Assembly: GCF_007992095.1 (NCBI RefSeq)
Contig: NZ_BJZP01000003.1
Coordinates: 124,001 to 188,000 of the forward strand
DNA length: 64,000 nt
Reading direction: 5' to 3'
Origin: Paenirhizobium naphthalenivorans
GTDB lineage: Bacteria; Pseudomonadota; Alphaproteobacteria; Rhizobiales; Rhizobiaceae
The notes beneath the pieces were generated by a model that saw only the letters and a program-made list of their open reading frames with translations, did no database searches and was not told the DNA's origin. Made by a program: the position numbers and the translations under genes. This document shows, piece by piece, positions 25,090 to 33,077 of this stretch; the stretch's first letter is position 1; each line of letters opens with the position of its first letter.

Positions 25090-25980
25090 ATGTCTCGCAT
25101 CCAGGCCAATCTCGTCCTGCTTCTCGCCGCCGCGATCTGGGGCGGCGGCTTCGTCGCCCAGTCAGAGGCGATGGAATGGCTTGGCCCGAACTGGTTCAAC
25201 GCGCTCCGTTTCGCGCTCGCGACCATCGCCGTACTTCCTTTCGCGCTACGCGAAGGAACGCGCGCCGGACGGCCCCTCGCCCTCCGGGATTATGGCTGGT
25301 TCCTGCTGGTCGGCCTTTCCTTGCTGTTCGCCCAGACCCTTCAACAGATCGGCATCCAGTCGACCAGCGTCACCAATGCGAGTTTCCTGACCGGCCTTTA
25401 TGTCATTCTCGTTCCGCTGATCGCCGTTCTGTTTCTCCGCCGCAGGCCGCACTGGATCATCTGGCCAACAGCGCTGGTGACAGTCATCGGCATCCTTCTG
25501 CTCAACGGCGGCTCGCTGTCTGCCCTCGGCGACGGCGATCTCCTCATCATCCTCTGCGCCGCATTTCTGGCCGTCCAGATCACACTGACCCCCATCGCCG
25601 TCGGTATCAGCGGGCGGCCACTGGCGCTCGCCGCCGTGCAGTTTGCCGTCTGCGCTTTCGGTGCGGGCCTCGGCGCTGTCACACTGGAGCCGATCAGTAC
25701 CAGTGCCGTAATGTCGGCACTGCCCGAAATCCTGTACGGCGGTATCCTCTCGTCTGGTCTCGCCTTCGTTCTCCAGATTATCGGCCAGCGCTATACGACG
25801 GCGCCGCAGGCGGCGATCTTCCTGTCATCAGAGGCTCTTTTCGGCGCCCTGTTCGGCGCGCTCCTGCTCGCCGAGACTCTGCCGGTGATCGGCTATGTCG
25901 GATGCGCCCTGATCTTTGCCGCCATGCTGCTCGTCGAACTCGTGCCGGAATTGACCCGGCGACGGGCCGCGCCAGCCTGA
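25090..25980 (+). CDS. EamA-domain (DMT superfamily) transporter
   Basis: A 296-residue inner-membrane protein with ten predicted helices in two EamA repeats, the drug/metabolite transporter architecture. The start NLVLLLAAAIWGGGFVAQ is typical, and the second repeat shows FVLQIIGQRYTTAPQAAIFLSSEALFG in the form QIIGQRYTTAP and AAIFLSSEALFGALFG. The substrate is unknown; such proteins export amino acids, nucleotides or other metabolites. It lies 102 bases after the sugar dehydrogenase on the same strand. A 458-base gap follows before the cold-shock gene. Confidence 0.9.
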   Translation: MSRIQANLVLLLAAAIWGGGFVAQSEAMEWLGPNWFNALRFALATIAVLPFALREGTRAGRPLALRDYGWFLLVGLSLLFAQTLQQIGIQSTSVTNASFLTGLYVILVPLIAVLFLRRRPHWIIWPTALVTVIGILLLNGGSLSALGDGDLLIILCAAFLAVQITLTPIAVGISGRPLALAAVQFAVCAFGAGLGAVTLEPISTSAVMSALPEILYGGILSSGLAFVLQIIGQRYTTAPQAAIFLSSEALFGALFGALLLAETLPVIGYVGCALIFAAMLLVELVPELTRRRAAPA

Positions 25981-26003
25981 CAGGTATTTTAAAAAGTCCA
26001 AAA

Positions 26004-26180
26004 ATGCGCCAACTTTTCCTAATGAGGGAAGGTTTTCGGCCAATAATTAAATCGCAGACGATGCAATTGACGTCGACAAGAAAAAAAATGTCAACAACGC
26101 GCAAAAATCGCCCATCTGCTGCAAAGGCGGGGAGCCAACCGCAGCAAGGGGTTAGAAAACTTTCGCTTGCCAATTTTTAA
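26004..26180 (+). other. Possible small basic protein in the csp upstream region
   Basis: The gap 25981-26438 contains an open frame of up to 58 codons with nested ATGs at 26004, 26022, 26061 and 26088. The shared C-terminal part is strongly basic (MSTTRKNRPSAAKAG). No clear ribosome binding site or family match is seen, and the A-rich sequence may instead be leader or promoter DNA. Recorded as doubtful. Confidence 0.2.
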
Positions 26181-26284
26181 TAAACCAAGCAATCTTTGCG
26201 CGTTCGGGCAATTTTGCGAGCACGGGAAGACCTTATAAATACATGCGCACCGGAGGCGCCAAGCGCTTCGGGCAGGACATCGTA

Positions 26285-26312
26285 TATATCAGAAAGTGTA
26301 CTTACTGATATA
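26285..26312. promoter_or_regulatory. 28-base near-perfect palindrome in the csp leader
   Basis: TATATCAG (26285-26292) and CTGATATA (26305-26312) are exact inverted repeats, and the 12 bases between continue the symmetry (AAGT/ACTT), giving 12 of 14 positions paired. It starts 154 bases ahead of the csp ATG. A TATAAA at 26234-26239 could be the -10 box, which would put the palindrome in the 5' UTR as an RNA hairpin. Otherwise it is a protein operator. Confidence 0.55.
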
Positions 26313-26438
26313 GTGATGACTTGCGACAACAGGGCACCTTTCCTCAAATATCGAGAAATGCCTGTCTAGCGCCCGGTTACGGGTAACATTGCAATGCTGC
26401 CCCGCCGACACTGGGCAGAGAGAATAAGGACCTGACGC

Positions 26439-26654
26439 ATGGCCGAGACTGGCACCGTAAAATTCTTCAATACCGACAAGGGCTTTGGCTTCATCAAGCC
26501 CGACAATGGCGGCGCAGACATCTTCGTACACATTTCCGCCGTTCAGGCATCCGGACTGCAGGGGCTTTCTGAAAACCAGAAGGTTAGCTTCGACACGGAG
26601 CCGGATCGTCGCGGCAAAGGCCCGAAGGCTGTCAACCTGCAGATCGCCGGCTGA
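26439..26654 (+). CDS. CspA-family cold-shock protein
   Basis: A 71-residue single cold-shock domain, an OB-fold that binds single-stranded RNA and DNA and melts RNA structure. The RNP1 motif KGFGFIKPD (about 15-23) and RNP2 DIFVHIS (about 32-38) are intact, and TGTVKFFNTD opens the fold. Length equals the family norm. The upstream gap is 458 bases and probably includes a long structured leader, as is usual for regulated csp genes. A strong terminator follows 27 bases past the stop, so this is a single-gene unit. Several csp paralogues are normal in rhizobia and I cannot say which one this is. Confidence 0.96.
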   Translation: MAETGTVKFFNTDKGFGFIKPDNGGADIFVHISAVQASGLQGLSENQKVSFDTEPDRRGKGPKAVNLQIAG

Positions 26655-26681
26655 TCTTTCCAATTTGCATTTGCATTGCGG

Positions 26682-26706
26682 CCCGGCAGATTTGCCGGGT
26701 TTTTTT
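26682..26706 (+). terminator. Rho-independent terminator after csp
   Basis: CCCGGCA (26682-26688) pairs with TGCCGGG (26693-26699) around a 4-base loop, followed by seven T. Confidence 0.9.
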
Positions 26707-26799
26707 CGTTCAGACTGCATTCAGCCTAGAATGCCTATCCTGCCCTCATTGCTGGTTCAAAACGGCAATTCCAATTGCTGGCCACAGGAAGGCAAACCC

Positions 26800-27228
26800 A
26801 TGATGAACTTCGCGAAATATACCCTGCTGGCGGCAGTGATCGCCGCCGCACCGCTTGGCGCATCGACCCAGGCCGTGGCAGGCGACTACTACCACCGCCG
26901 CCACCACAATGATGCATTCGCTGCCGGCGCGCTCGGCCTCGCTGCCGGCCTGGTCACAGGCGCAGTGATCGCCAGCCAGCCTCGCACCGTTTACGTCGAG
27001 CCCGAGCCGGTCTACGTCGAACGGGCACCGCGCCGCGTCTATGTCGAGCCGGAACCGGCCTATGTCAACGACTATCCGCCGGCTCCGCGCCCGGTCTATC
27101 GCGCCGCTGTTGAGCCGTGGTCGCCGGATTGGTACGACTATTGCTCGGCCCGTTACCGCAGCTTCAATCCCCGCTCCGGCACCTATGTCGGCTATGATGG
27201 TCGGGCGCATTTCTGCACCGCCGGCTGA
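26800..27228 (+). CDS. BA14K-like family secreted protein
   Basis: A 142-residue exported protein. A signal peptide is evident (MMNFAKYTLLAAVIAAAPLG, cleavage near AVAG). The mature part starts with a His/Arg-rich DYYHRRHHND, then a Gly/Ala-rich hydrophobic segment (FAAGALGLAAGLVTGAVIA), then a repeated YVEPEP/YVER stretch, and ends with the BA14K signature YCSARYRSFNPRSGTYVGYD and a final Cys. The family is named for an immunoreactive Brucella protein; function is unknown, possibly lectin-like or envelope-related. Start chosen by AGGAAGG upstream. It is followed by a hairpin terminator. Confidence 0.88.
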   Translation: MMNFAKYTLLAAVIAAAPLGASTQAVAGDYYHRRHHNDAFAAGALGLAAGLVTGAVIASQPRTVYVEPEPVYVERAPRRVYVEPEPAYVNDYPPAPRPVYRAAVEPWSPDWYDYCSARYRSFNPRSGTYVGYDGRAHFCTAG

Positions 27229-27252
27229 TCCGACATAGGATAGGCAAATGCG

Positions 27253-27283
27253 AAAATGCGCCGCGTCATCGGCGCATTTTTTC
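27253..27283. terminator. Bidirectional hairpin terminator between BA14K and MBL genes
   Basis: AAAATGCGCCG (27253-27263) pairs with CGGCGCATTTT (27270-27280) around six bases. T-runs lie on both sides, so it can serve the plus-strand BA14K gene and the convergent MBL gene. Confidence 0.85.
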
Positions 27284-27305
27284 ATTCATCCCTTAGCTAT
27301 CGCTC

Positions 27306-27953
27306 TCAGATCCCGCGCAGAAAGGGGTTCGTGCGGCGCTCCTCGCCGATCCGGCCGCCCGGCCCGTGGCCGCAGATGAAGCCCACGTCGTCGCCAAGCG
27401 GCAGCACCTTGTCACGGATCGAGTCGAGAAGCGTCTGATGATCACCGCCGGGCAGGTCCGTCCGGCCGATCGAGCCGGAAAACAGCACATCGCCGACATG
27501 AGCGAAGTTCTGCGCGCGGTTGAAGAAAATGACATGGCCCGGCGCATGCCCCGGACAATGGAAAACCTCGAACTCATGCTCGCCGAAGGAGACCTTGTCA
27601 CCCTCCTCCAGCCAGCGGTCCGGCACGGTATTGCGCACCTTCATCGGCACGTTGAACATCTTCGCCTGCTGCTCGAGGTTCTGCAGCAATGACAGGTCAC
27701 CCTTGTGCGGCCCGACGATCCGGAGGCCGAGAGCTTCCTTCAGCTCTTCCGCCCCACCCGCATGGTCGATGTGGCCATGGGTCAGCCAGATCTCCTTCGG
27801 CGTAATGTCATTCTCCTTGAGTGTCTGAAGAATGACGTCAACATCACCGCCCGGATCAACGATAACCCCTTCACGTGTCTCGTCGTCAAAGAGGATCGTG
27901 CAATTCTGCTGGAAAGGGGTCACCGGGATGATCCCGGCCTGCATTTGGCCCAT
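27306..27953 (-). CDS. MBL-fold metallo-hydrolase (glyoxalase II-like)
   Basis: A 215-residue metallo-beta-lactamase-fold hydrolase. The metal-binding motif THGHIDHAGG is present, with further ligands in CPGHAPGHV, HVGDVLFSGSIGR (bridging Asp) and FICGHGPGGRIGEE. Length and pattern match the YcbL-type group of short hydroxyacylglutathione-hydrolase relatives, which act on thioesters or related substrates in the cytoplasm. The ATG at 27953 is chosen because AAGGAGG lies six bases upstream; an ATG three codons later is also present. It shares a bidirectional terminator with the BA14K gene and is divergent from the MarR gene. Confidence 0.9.
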   Translation of the reverse strand: MGQMQAGIIPVTPFQQNCTILFDDETREGVIVDPGGDVDVILQTLKENDITPKEIWLTHGHIDHAGGAEELKEALGLRIVGPHKGDLSLLQNLEQQAKMFNVPMKVRNTVPDRWLEEGDKVSFGEHEFEVFHCPGHAPGHVIFFNRAQNFAHVGDVLFSGSIGRTDLPGGDHQTLLDSIRDKVLPLGDDVGFICGHGPGGRIGEERRTNPFLRGI

Positions 27954-28207
27954 GAGGCGCCTCCTTGTTTTCATAAGCCTTGCGCATAACACGCCTGCGG
28001 CCGAACTCAAATCCGCACGATCCTGCCGGTAAACTGTGCGATCCCGGTAATTTCGTTGGAGTTTTTCCGCGTCTGCGCTTAGTTTTGCGACAAAACCGCG
28101 GCCAGGCTCAGCGCCTCGCGCCCGCATCAGGAATGACCGGCAGCCACTGCCGCGGCAGGTTCGCGCGACCGCCGCGGCCGGCCAAGCCAGAACAAGGAAT
28201 TAGCATC

Positions 28208-28723
28208 GTGGCTCGACAGTCTGCGGGCAAGACTGCCAGTAAAGAAATGCCGGAAATGCCGGTCGTCGACGACAAGACCATCGATTTCGAGACGATCGAG
28301 CTTCTGTTCTTCGCCTACCGCGATTTTGTCTCGGATCCCGACGCGATTCTCGCCAAGATAGGCTATGGCCGTGCCCATCACCGTGTGGTTTATTTCGTCA
28401 GCCGCAGGCCCGGCATGACCGTTGCGGATCTGCTCGCGATCCTGCAGATCACCAAGCAGAGTCTTGCCCGCGTTCTGAAAGAACTGATCGATTCGGGTTA
28501 TATACGCCAGATGGCCGGCCCGGCGGACCGCCGCCAGCGCCGGCTTTACCCCACGCTGGCTGGGCGCGAACTTGCGCTTGCGCTTTCCGAGCCGCAATCG
28601 CGGCGCCTCGAGGGCGCATTGGAAGGGTTCACCCCGGAGATGAGACAAACCGTGCGCCGGTTCCTCGAAGGCATGAGCAAACCCTGCGATACCTTGACGA
28701 CATCCACTGCCGGAGCCGAATGA
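28208..28723 (+). CDS. MarR-family regulator, PetP-like
   Basis: A 171-residue MarR-type winged-helix protein starting at a GTG with AAGGAATT upstream. Helices FDTIELLFFAYRDFV-like (seen as ETIELLFFAYRDFVSDPDAI) open the dimer interface. The DNA-binding region is VADLLAILQITKQSLARVLK, then the wing GPADRRQRRLYPT. It lies one base ahead of the response regulator gene, the arrangement of petP-petR in Rhodobacter capsulatus, where the pair was described next to the cytochrome bc1 genes. Here petABC is 32 kb away. Orthology to PetP is inferred from order and family. Confidence 0.85.
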   Translation: MARQSAGKTASKEMPEMPVVDDKTIDFETIELLFFAYRDFVSDPDAILAKIGYGRAHHRVVYFVSRRPGMTVADLLAILQITKQSLARVLKELIDSGYIRQMAGPADRRQRRLYPTLAGRELALALSEPQSRRLEGALEGFTPEMRQTVRRFLEGMSKPCDTLTTSTAGAE

Positions 28724-28724
28724 C

Positions 28725-29426
28725 ATGGCGCGCAAGGTCTTCATAGCCGACGATGCCCCCCATCTTCTCGTGGTCGATGACGACACCCGCATCCGCGACC
28801 TTTTGCAGCGCTTTCTCACCGAACAGGGCTTCCGGGTAACCGTCGCCGCCGATGCCGGAGAAGCAAGGCGTAAACTCGAAGGCCTGCACTTCGACCTGCT
28901 GGTGCTCGACGTAATGATGCCGGGCGAATCCGGCCTGTCACTGACTCGCAGCATCGCAGCCGAGAAACATATCCCAGTCATCCTTTTGACCGCCCGCTCG
29001 GAAGCGGAATCACGCATCGCCGGCCTCGAGGCCGGTGCGGACGACTACCTTGCCAAGCCGTTCGACCCGCGCGAACTTGTGCTGCGTATCAACAACATCT
29101 TGAAGCGCAATCTGGCGTCGGACGTGCCGAAGATCGAGCAGGTCATGTTCGGGCCATACACGTTCTCTATTCTGCGCAAGGAATTGAAGCGTGGGGCGGA
29201 AGTGATCAGGCTCACCGATCGCGAACAGGAGATCATGCTGCTCTTCGTAACGCGCGCCGGTGAGACCATTCCACGCCACGAACTGATAGGCAGCGACACT
29301 GAAGTCGGCGAGCGAACGATCGACGTGCAGATCAACCGGCTGCGCCGCAAGATCGAGGATGATCCGGCCAATCCGGTCTGGCTGCAGACCGTGCGCGGCA
29401 TCGGTTACCGGCTGAGCATGGACTAG
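28725..29426 (+). CDS. OmpR-family response regulator, PetR/CenR-like
   Basis: A 233-residue two-domain response regulator. The receiver has the acidic pocket LVVDDDTRIRDLL, phospho-acceptor Asp62 in LLVLDVMMPG, LLTARSE and the conserved Lys in YLAKPFDPREL. The winged-helix output domain ends with VQINRLRRKIEDD and VRGIGYRLS. It begins one base after the MarR gene stop and precedes a histidine kinase gene by 31 bases. In Rhodobacter this regulator was named PetR and its relatives are called CenR, an envelope and cell-division regulator often essential in alphaproteobacteria. That assignment is by order and family rather than by alignment. Confidence 0.9.
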   Translation: MARKVFIADDAPHLLVVDDDTRIRDLLQRFLTEQGFRVTVAADAGEARRKLEGLHFDLLVLDVMMPGESGLSLTRSIAAEKHIPVILLTARSEAESRIAGLEAGADDYLAKPFDPRELVLRINNILKRNLASDVPKIEQVMFGPYTFSILRKELKRGAEVIRLTDREQEIMLLFVTRAGETIPRHELIGSDTEVGERTIDVQINRLRRKIEDDPANPVWLQTVRGIGYRLSMD

Positions 29427-29457
29427 CGCCACGGCGTGCCAATGGAAGCGAAGCGAT

Positions 29458-30837
29458 ATGACGCTGTTCGACAGCATCCGCAGGGACAATGACCGTTCCC
29501 CCGGCGGCCTCAAGGGCCTGTCGCGCTGGCTGAGGCATCAGCTGCCGACGGGGCTTTACGCCCGTTCGTTGCTGATCATCATCCTGCCCATGCTGATTCT
29601 TCAGACAGTGCTCGCCGCCGTCTTTATGGAGCGCCACTGGCAGATGGTCACCGAACGCATGTCCGGTGCTGTCACGCACGATATTTCCGCCATTATTGCG
29701 CTGATCGAAGCTTATCCCACCGAGAGTGATTTCAGGAACATCGTGCGGATCGCTCGGGACAAGCTGAACATGACGATTTCGATGGAGGCCGGCGGGGATC
29801 TGCCTGCCCCGCGCCCCAGGCCGTTCTTCTCCATCCTCGACCAGATCCTCTCCGACCAGATCAAAAGCCAGATCGCCAAGCCATTCTGGATCGACACGGT
29901 GGGCGATTCCCGTCTCATCGAGATCCGTATCGCGCTCGAACGGGGCGTGCTGCGCATCTTTGCTCGCCGCAACTCGGCCTACGCGTCCAACACGCATATC
30001 TTCCTCTTGTGGATGGTCGGTACGTCGCTGGTGCTGATCGCCATATCCACCCTCTTCCTGCGCGGCCAGATCCGCCCCATCCTGTCGCTCGCCAAGGCCG
30101 CCGAGAGTTTTGGCAAGGGCCAAAAGCCACCGGAGGACTTCAGTCCACGCGGCGCCGATGAAGTGCGCCGCGCCGGCTTGGCGTTCATCCTGATGCGCGA
30201 GCGCATCGAACGGCAAATGGAACAGCGCACCGCTATGCTGACCGGCGTCAGCCACGATCTGCGCACCATTCTCACCCGCTTCAAGCTGCAACTGGCGCTT
30301 GCCGGCGACGATCCCGACCTCCAAGGCCTCAATCAGGACGTCGAGGACATGCAGACCATGCTCGAGGGCTACATGGCATTCGCCCGGGGTGAGGCGGAGG
30401 AGGATGTCGGGAAACTCAAGCTCGCGGGACTATTCGACAAGCTGAAGGCGGATTTCGAGTTGCACGGTAAGGTACTGACCTACCGCATCGAGGGCAAAGA
30501 GGAAGTCACGGTTCGGCCGAACGCTTTCACCCGGCTCGTCACCAATCTCGCCTCAAACAGCCTCCGCTACGCCAACCGCTTGGAGATCGAGGCGACCCAC
30601 GGCGCAAAATGGCTGACAATCACCCTCGACGACGACGGCCCCGGCATTCCATCCGACTATCGCGACGATGTGTTCAAGCCCTTTTTCCGCCTCGACGAGG
30701 CCCGCAATCTCGACGCCTCCGGCACCGGCCTCGGCCTTGCCATCGCCCGTGACATCGCCCGCAGCCACGGCGGCAATGTCACCTTGAGCGACAGCCCTCT
30801 CGGCGGTCTGCGCGCAACGATCCGCGTACCCGCCTGA
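29458..30837 (+). CDS. Sensor histidine kinase, EnvZ/CenK-like
   Basis: A 459-residue inner-membrane sensor kinase. One helix is at about 36-56 (SLLIIILPMLILQTVLAAVF), a periplasmic part of about 125 residues follows, and a second helix is at 180-201 (HIFLLWMVGTSLVLIAISTLF). Then come a HAMP region, the phospho-acceptor His266 in LTGVSHDLRTILTRFKLQLA, and the ATPase with NLASNSLRYA (N box), DDDGPGIP (G1) and GTGLGLAIARD (G2). It presumably phosphorylates the adjacent response regulator. The set matches the CenK-CenR pair known from Rhizobiales in layout. Confidence 0.92.
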   Translation: MTLFDSIRRDNDRSPGGLKGLSRWLRHQLPTGLYARSLLIIILPMLILQTVLAAVFMERHWQMVTERMSGAVTHDISAIIALIEAYPTESDFRNIVRIARDKLNMTISMEAGGDLPAPRPRPFFSILDQILSDQIKSQIAKPFWIDTVGDSRLIEIRIALERGVLRIFARRNSAYASNTHIFLLWMVGTSLVLIAISTLFLRGQIRPILSLAKAAESFGKGQKPPEDFSPRGADEVRRAGLAFILMRERIERQMEQRTAMLTGVSHDLRTILTRFKLQLALAGDDPDLQGLNQDVEDMQTMLEGYMAFARGEAEEDVGKLKLAGLFDKLKADFELHGKVLTYRIEGKEEVTVRPNAFTRLVTNLASNSLRYANRLEIEATHGAKWLTITLDDDGPGIPSDYRDDVFKPFFRLDEARNLDASGTGLGLAIARDIARSHGGNVTLSDSPLGGLRATIRVPA

Positions 30838-30930
30838 AAACTGCAGCCTGCGGGCTTCTATGCGGTTTCCCATCATTTTCAGGTGGCTTATCTGCTTAAC
30901 TGCGACATCCACAGATGCCGCAGGCAGACC

Positions 30931-31290
30931 TTACATCATCTTCATGCCGTTCGGCACAGGCTGCTCGACCGCCGCGAGCACGATCGCACCCTTATCGTCG
31001 GCAAAGCCGAGCGTCAGCACTTCGGAACGGAACGGGCCGATCTGGCGCGGCGGAAAATTGACCACCCCCAGCACTTGGCGGCCAATCAACTTCTCAGGCG
31101 TGTAGTGTACGGTAATCTGCGCCGAGGACTTTTTCACCCCGATCTCGGGTCCGAAGTCGATTCTAATCTTGATCGCCGGTTTGCGGGCCTCGGGAAAGGA
31201 CTCAGCCTCGATGATCGTACCGACCCGAATATCCACCTTCTCGAAATCAGCGTAGCTGATTTCGGGCTGAACCTTGGCCGCCTCGCTCAT
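30931..31290 (-). CDS. csaA: CsaA-type tRNA-binding domain protein
   Basis: A 119-residue stand-alone tRNA-binding (OB-fold) domain of the CsaA type, related to the C-terminal part of methionyl-tRNA synthetase and described as an export-linked chaperone in Bacillus. The motifs are [40 protein letters not shown], and [18 protein letters not shown]. It is cytoplasmic. Its ATG overlaps the proC stop region by four bases, so it is the last gene of a ybjN-proC-csaA operon. Family and length fit well; whether it acts mainly on proteins or tRNA is not known. Confidence 0.93.
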   Translation of the reverse strand: MSEAAKVQPEISYADFEKVDIRVGTIIEAESFPEARKPAIKIRIDFGPEIGVKKSSAQITVHYTPEKLIGRQVLGVVNFPPRQIGPFRSEVLTLGFADDKGAIVLAAVEQPVPNGMKMM

Positions 31291-32105
31291 CCGGCCAGCT
31301 CCTCGGCCCGTTTGCGTGCCGCCTCGATCGCGGCATCGAACAGCGGCTGCATCCCTTCGTCCGCCATGAGCACGGAAAGGGCCGCAGCCGTGGTGCCACC
31401 AGGCGAGGTTACGTTCTGCCGCAGTTTTGCGGCGGCGTCGGGGGACTGGTGAAGCAGTTCACCAGCCCCCGCGACCGTCTCCCGTGCGAGACGCATGGCC
31501 AGGTCCGCCTGCAGGCCGGCTTTGCGGCCCGCCTCAGCCATGCATTCGACGAGATAAAACACATAGGCCGGGCCGCTGCCCGACACGGCTGTCACCGCAT
31601 TGATCTGCTCTTCATTGTCCAGCCATTCGACCGGTCCGGACACCTTGAGAAGCCGATGGACCGCGTCGCGCTGTTGCGCGCTGACAGTGGCGTTGGCAAA
31701 AGCGCCGGTAACACCCCGTCCGACCATCGCCGGCGTGTTCGGCATGGCACGGACCATAGCCGCGGCGCCGAGATGCTGCTCCATGAAGGCGAGCGTCTTA
31801 CCGGCTGCCACCGAGACCACGACGGTCTGCGAACCGACAAGCAACTTCAGCGGCGGCAGGACCGCCTCCATCACCTGCGGCTTCAGAGCGAGGAACAGAA
31901 TGTCGGCCTTGAGACCGGCAGGTACGTCCTTGGTATACGTCGCCCCTGCATCGGAGATTTGCTTGAGCATGGCCTCCGACGGGCCCGGATCGATCACCGT
32001 TACCGAAGAACCCGGCACTCCGTTTTTAAGCCAGCCCGACAACATGGCACCGCCCATATTGCCGGCACCGACGAGCACAACCGACCCCATCGACGAATAA
32101 CTCAT
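31287..32105 (-). CDS. proC: Pyrroline-5-carboxylate reductase
   Basis: ProC makes proline from pyrroline-5-carboxylate with NAD(P)H. The protein is about 272 residues, the normal length. The nucleotide-binding [18 protein letters not shown] opens the protein, [17 protein letters not shown] is in the middle, and the family signature [19 protein letters not shown] with TVAGAGELL and [13 protein letters not shown] closes it. I chose the ATG at 32105; a TTG two codons upstream is possible. It starts a few bases past the ybjN stop and overlaps csaA by four bases, so the three are one operon. Confidence 0.96.
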   Translation of the reverse strand: MSYSSMGSVVLVGAGNMGGAMLSGWLKNGVPGSSVTVIDPGPSEAMLKQISDAGATYTKDVPAGLKADILFLALKPQVMEAVLPPLKLLVGSQTVVVSVAAGKTLAFMEQHLGAAAMVRAMPNTPAMVGRGVTGAFANATVSAQQRDAVHRLLKVSGPVEWLDNEEQINAVTAVSGSGPAYVFYLVECMAEAGRKAGLQADLAMRLARETVAGAGELLHQSPDAAAKLRQNVTSPGGTTAAALSVLMADEGMQPLFDAAIEAARKRAEELAG

Positions 32106-32107
32106 GT

Positions 32108-32608
32108 TCAAGCTTCTCCGGCCGTTTCAAAAAGAACCGCTTCCATGGCGCTCTTGGCGTCCATGCCTGACCAGACTACAAACTGGAATGCCTGAAAATA
32201 GGATTCGCACGCATCGACCGCACTCGAAAGCAGGACCTCCACTTGGCGGTTGGTGGGCTCGGCACCACCGGCAAGCAACAGCGACTGGCGGAAGATCACC
32301 ACATCCTCATGACGCCACAGGTCGAAATGCCCCATTAGCACCTGGCCATTGACGTACGACAGGAGCTTGATCACCTCGTTGAGGCGGGCTTCCGGAATCT
32401 TGAGATCGAATGCAGCGGCGAGATGCAAAGCCTCGAATTCCTCCATCCAGGAAAAGGACACATTGTAATCGGCCCAATGACCCGCGACCGTCATGGCAAG
32501 CTCGTCCTCGCCCGAGCGCTCGAACGACCAATCGTTGTTGGAAGCGACGAATTCGATCATGTCGACCGGGTTGGACTGTCGTTCGAAGTCAAATTCCATG
32601 AGGCTCAT
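32108..32608 (-). CDS. YbjN domain-containing protein
   Basis: A 166-residue protein of the YbjN family, which shares a fold with type III secretion chaperones and is linked to stress responses, with unknown biochemistry. Typical features are NPVDMIEFVASNNDWSFERS near the start, the strand ELAMTVAGHW, and an Ile/Leu-rich RLNEVIKLLSYVNGQVLMGH helix followed by EDVVIFRQSLLLAGG. It is cytoplasmic. The ATG at 32608 has AAAGGTG upstream. It is the first gene of the ybjN-proC-csaA operon, which is common in rhizobia. Confidence 0.9.
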   Translation of the reverse strand: MSLMEFDFERQSNPVDMIEFVASNNDWSFERSGEDELAMTVAGHWADYNVSFSWMEEFEALHLAAAFDLKIPEARLNEVIKLLSYVNGQVLMGHFDLWRHEDVVIFRQSLLLAGGAEPTNRQVEVLLSSAVDACESYFQAFQFVVWSGMDAKSAMEAVLFETAGEA

Positions 32609-32780
32609 GCGGCACCTTTTTGACCGGGATGAATGCGATATTCGAGTGGCAACACCGAAGGACACAGACAATTTCACCGGAAACAACACTAGGAATGATT
32701 CCCTTAGGACCCCAGGATACGATACCCACCCTGTCCGAAACTTACGCAGGCCTGCTTAGAATCATCATTTAAAATCAGTG

Positions 32781-32930
32781 TATAATGGCCAAGATCAAGA
32801 ACCAGCCCCCGACGAGCGTTTTGCCGCACGGGTCTGTGGACAGCGCTTGCGGCAGAACCTGTGCACAAGCGCTTAAACGACTCTGGTTATTGGCTTTTTT
32901 CGGATGGCGGGGATGTGGAAAAATAACCTG
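32781..32930 (+). other. Candidate structured transcript in the ybjN-ubiK gap
   Basis: The gap 32609-33077 has no convincing gene. A perfect TATAAT (32781-32786) could start a plus-strand transcript. Downstream, TGCCGCA (32822-32828) can pair with TGCGGCA (32848-32854), while AGCGCTTG (32842-32849) can pair with CAAGCGCT (32866-32873). The two stems are mutually exclusive. No matching terminator or clear -35 box is seen, so this is a low-confidence RNA candidate. Confidence 0.25.
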
Positions 32931-32978
32931 TATGAAACGCCGGCCGCACGCCGCCCCAACCATTCGTGAAAATGAAAA

Positions 32979-33010
32979 ATGACCCGTTGCGGGACACCGC
33001 AGCGGGTCAT
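32979..33010 (-). terminator. Rho-independent terminator after ubiK
   Basis: A 14-bp stem (32979-32992 with 32997-33010, one G-T wobble) closes a GACA loop. On the minus strand it is followed by TTTTTCATTTTC, 68 bases past the ubiK stop. Confidence 0.88.
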
Positions 33011-33077
33011 CGAAAATAATGGAGATATTTGTTCCATGCTTTCCGCACGGTGACTCAAATCACCGGGAAGGCGCCAC

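Noticed and set aside
25029-26180. A long plus-strand frame overlapping the EamA gene
   Set aside because: Most of it is an Arg/Pro-rich alternative reading of the transporter gene. Only its tail beyond 26000 lies in non-coding DNA and is reported separately with low confidence.
32835-32922. Three DnaA-box-like 9-mers (TGTGGACAG, TGTGCACAA, TGTGGAAAA) in one orientation
   Set aside because: Only the last matches the relaxed consensus fully, no AT-rich unwinding region or origin-linked gene is nearby, and short matches like these occur by chance.
32785-32982. A 65-codon frame beginning on the TATAAT element in the ybjN-ubiK gap
   Set aside because: The ATG overlaps the predicted -10 box and there is no ribosome binding site or family pattern.
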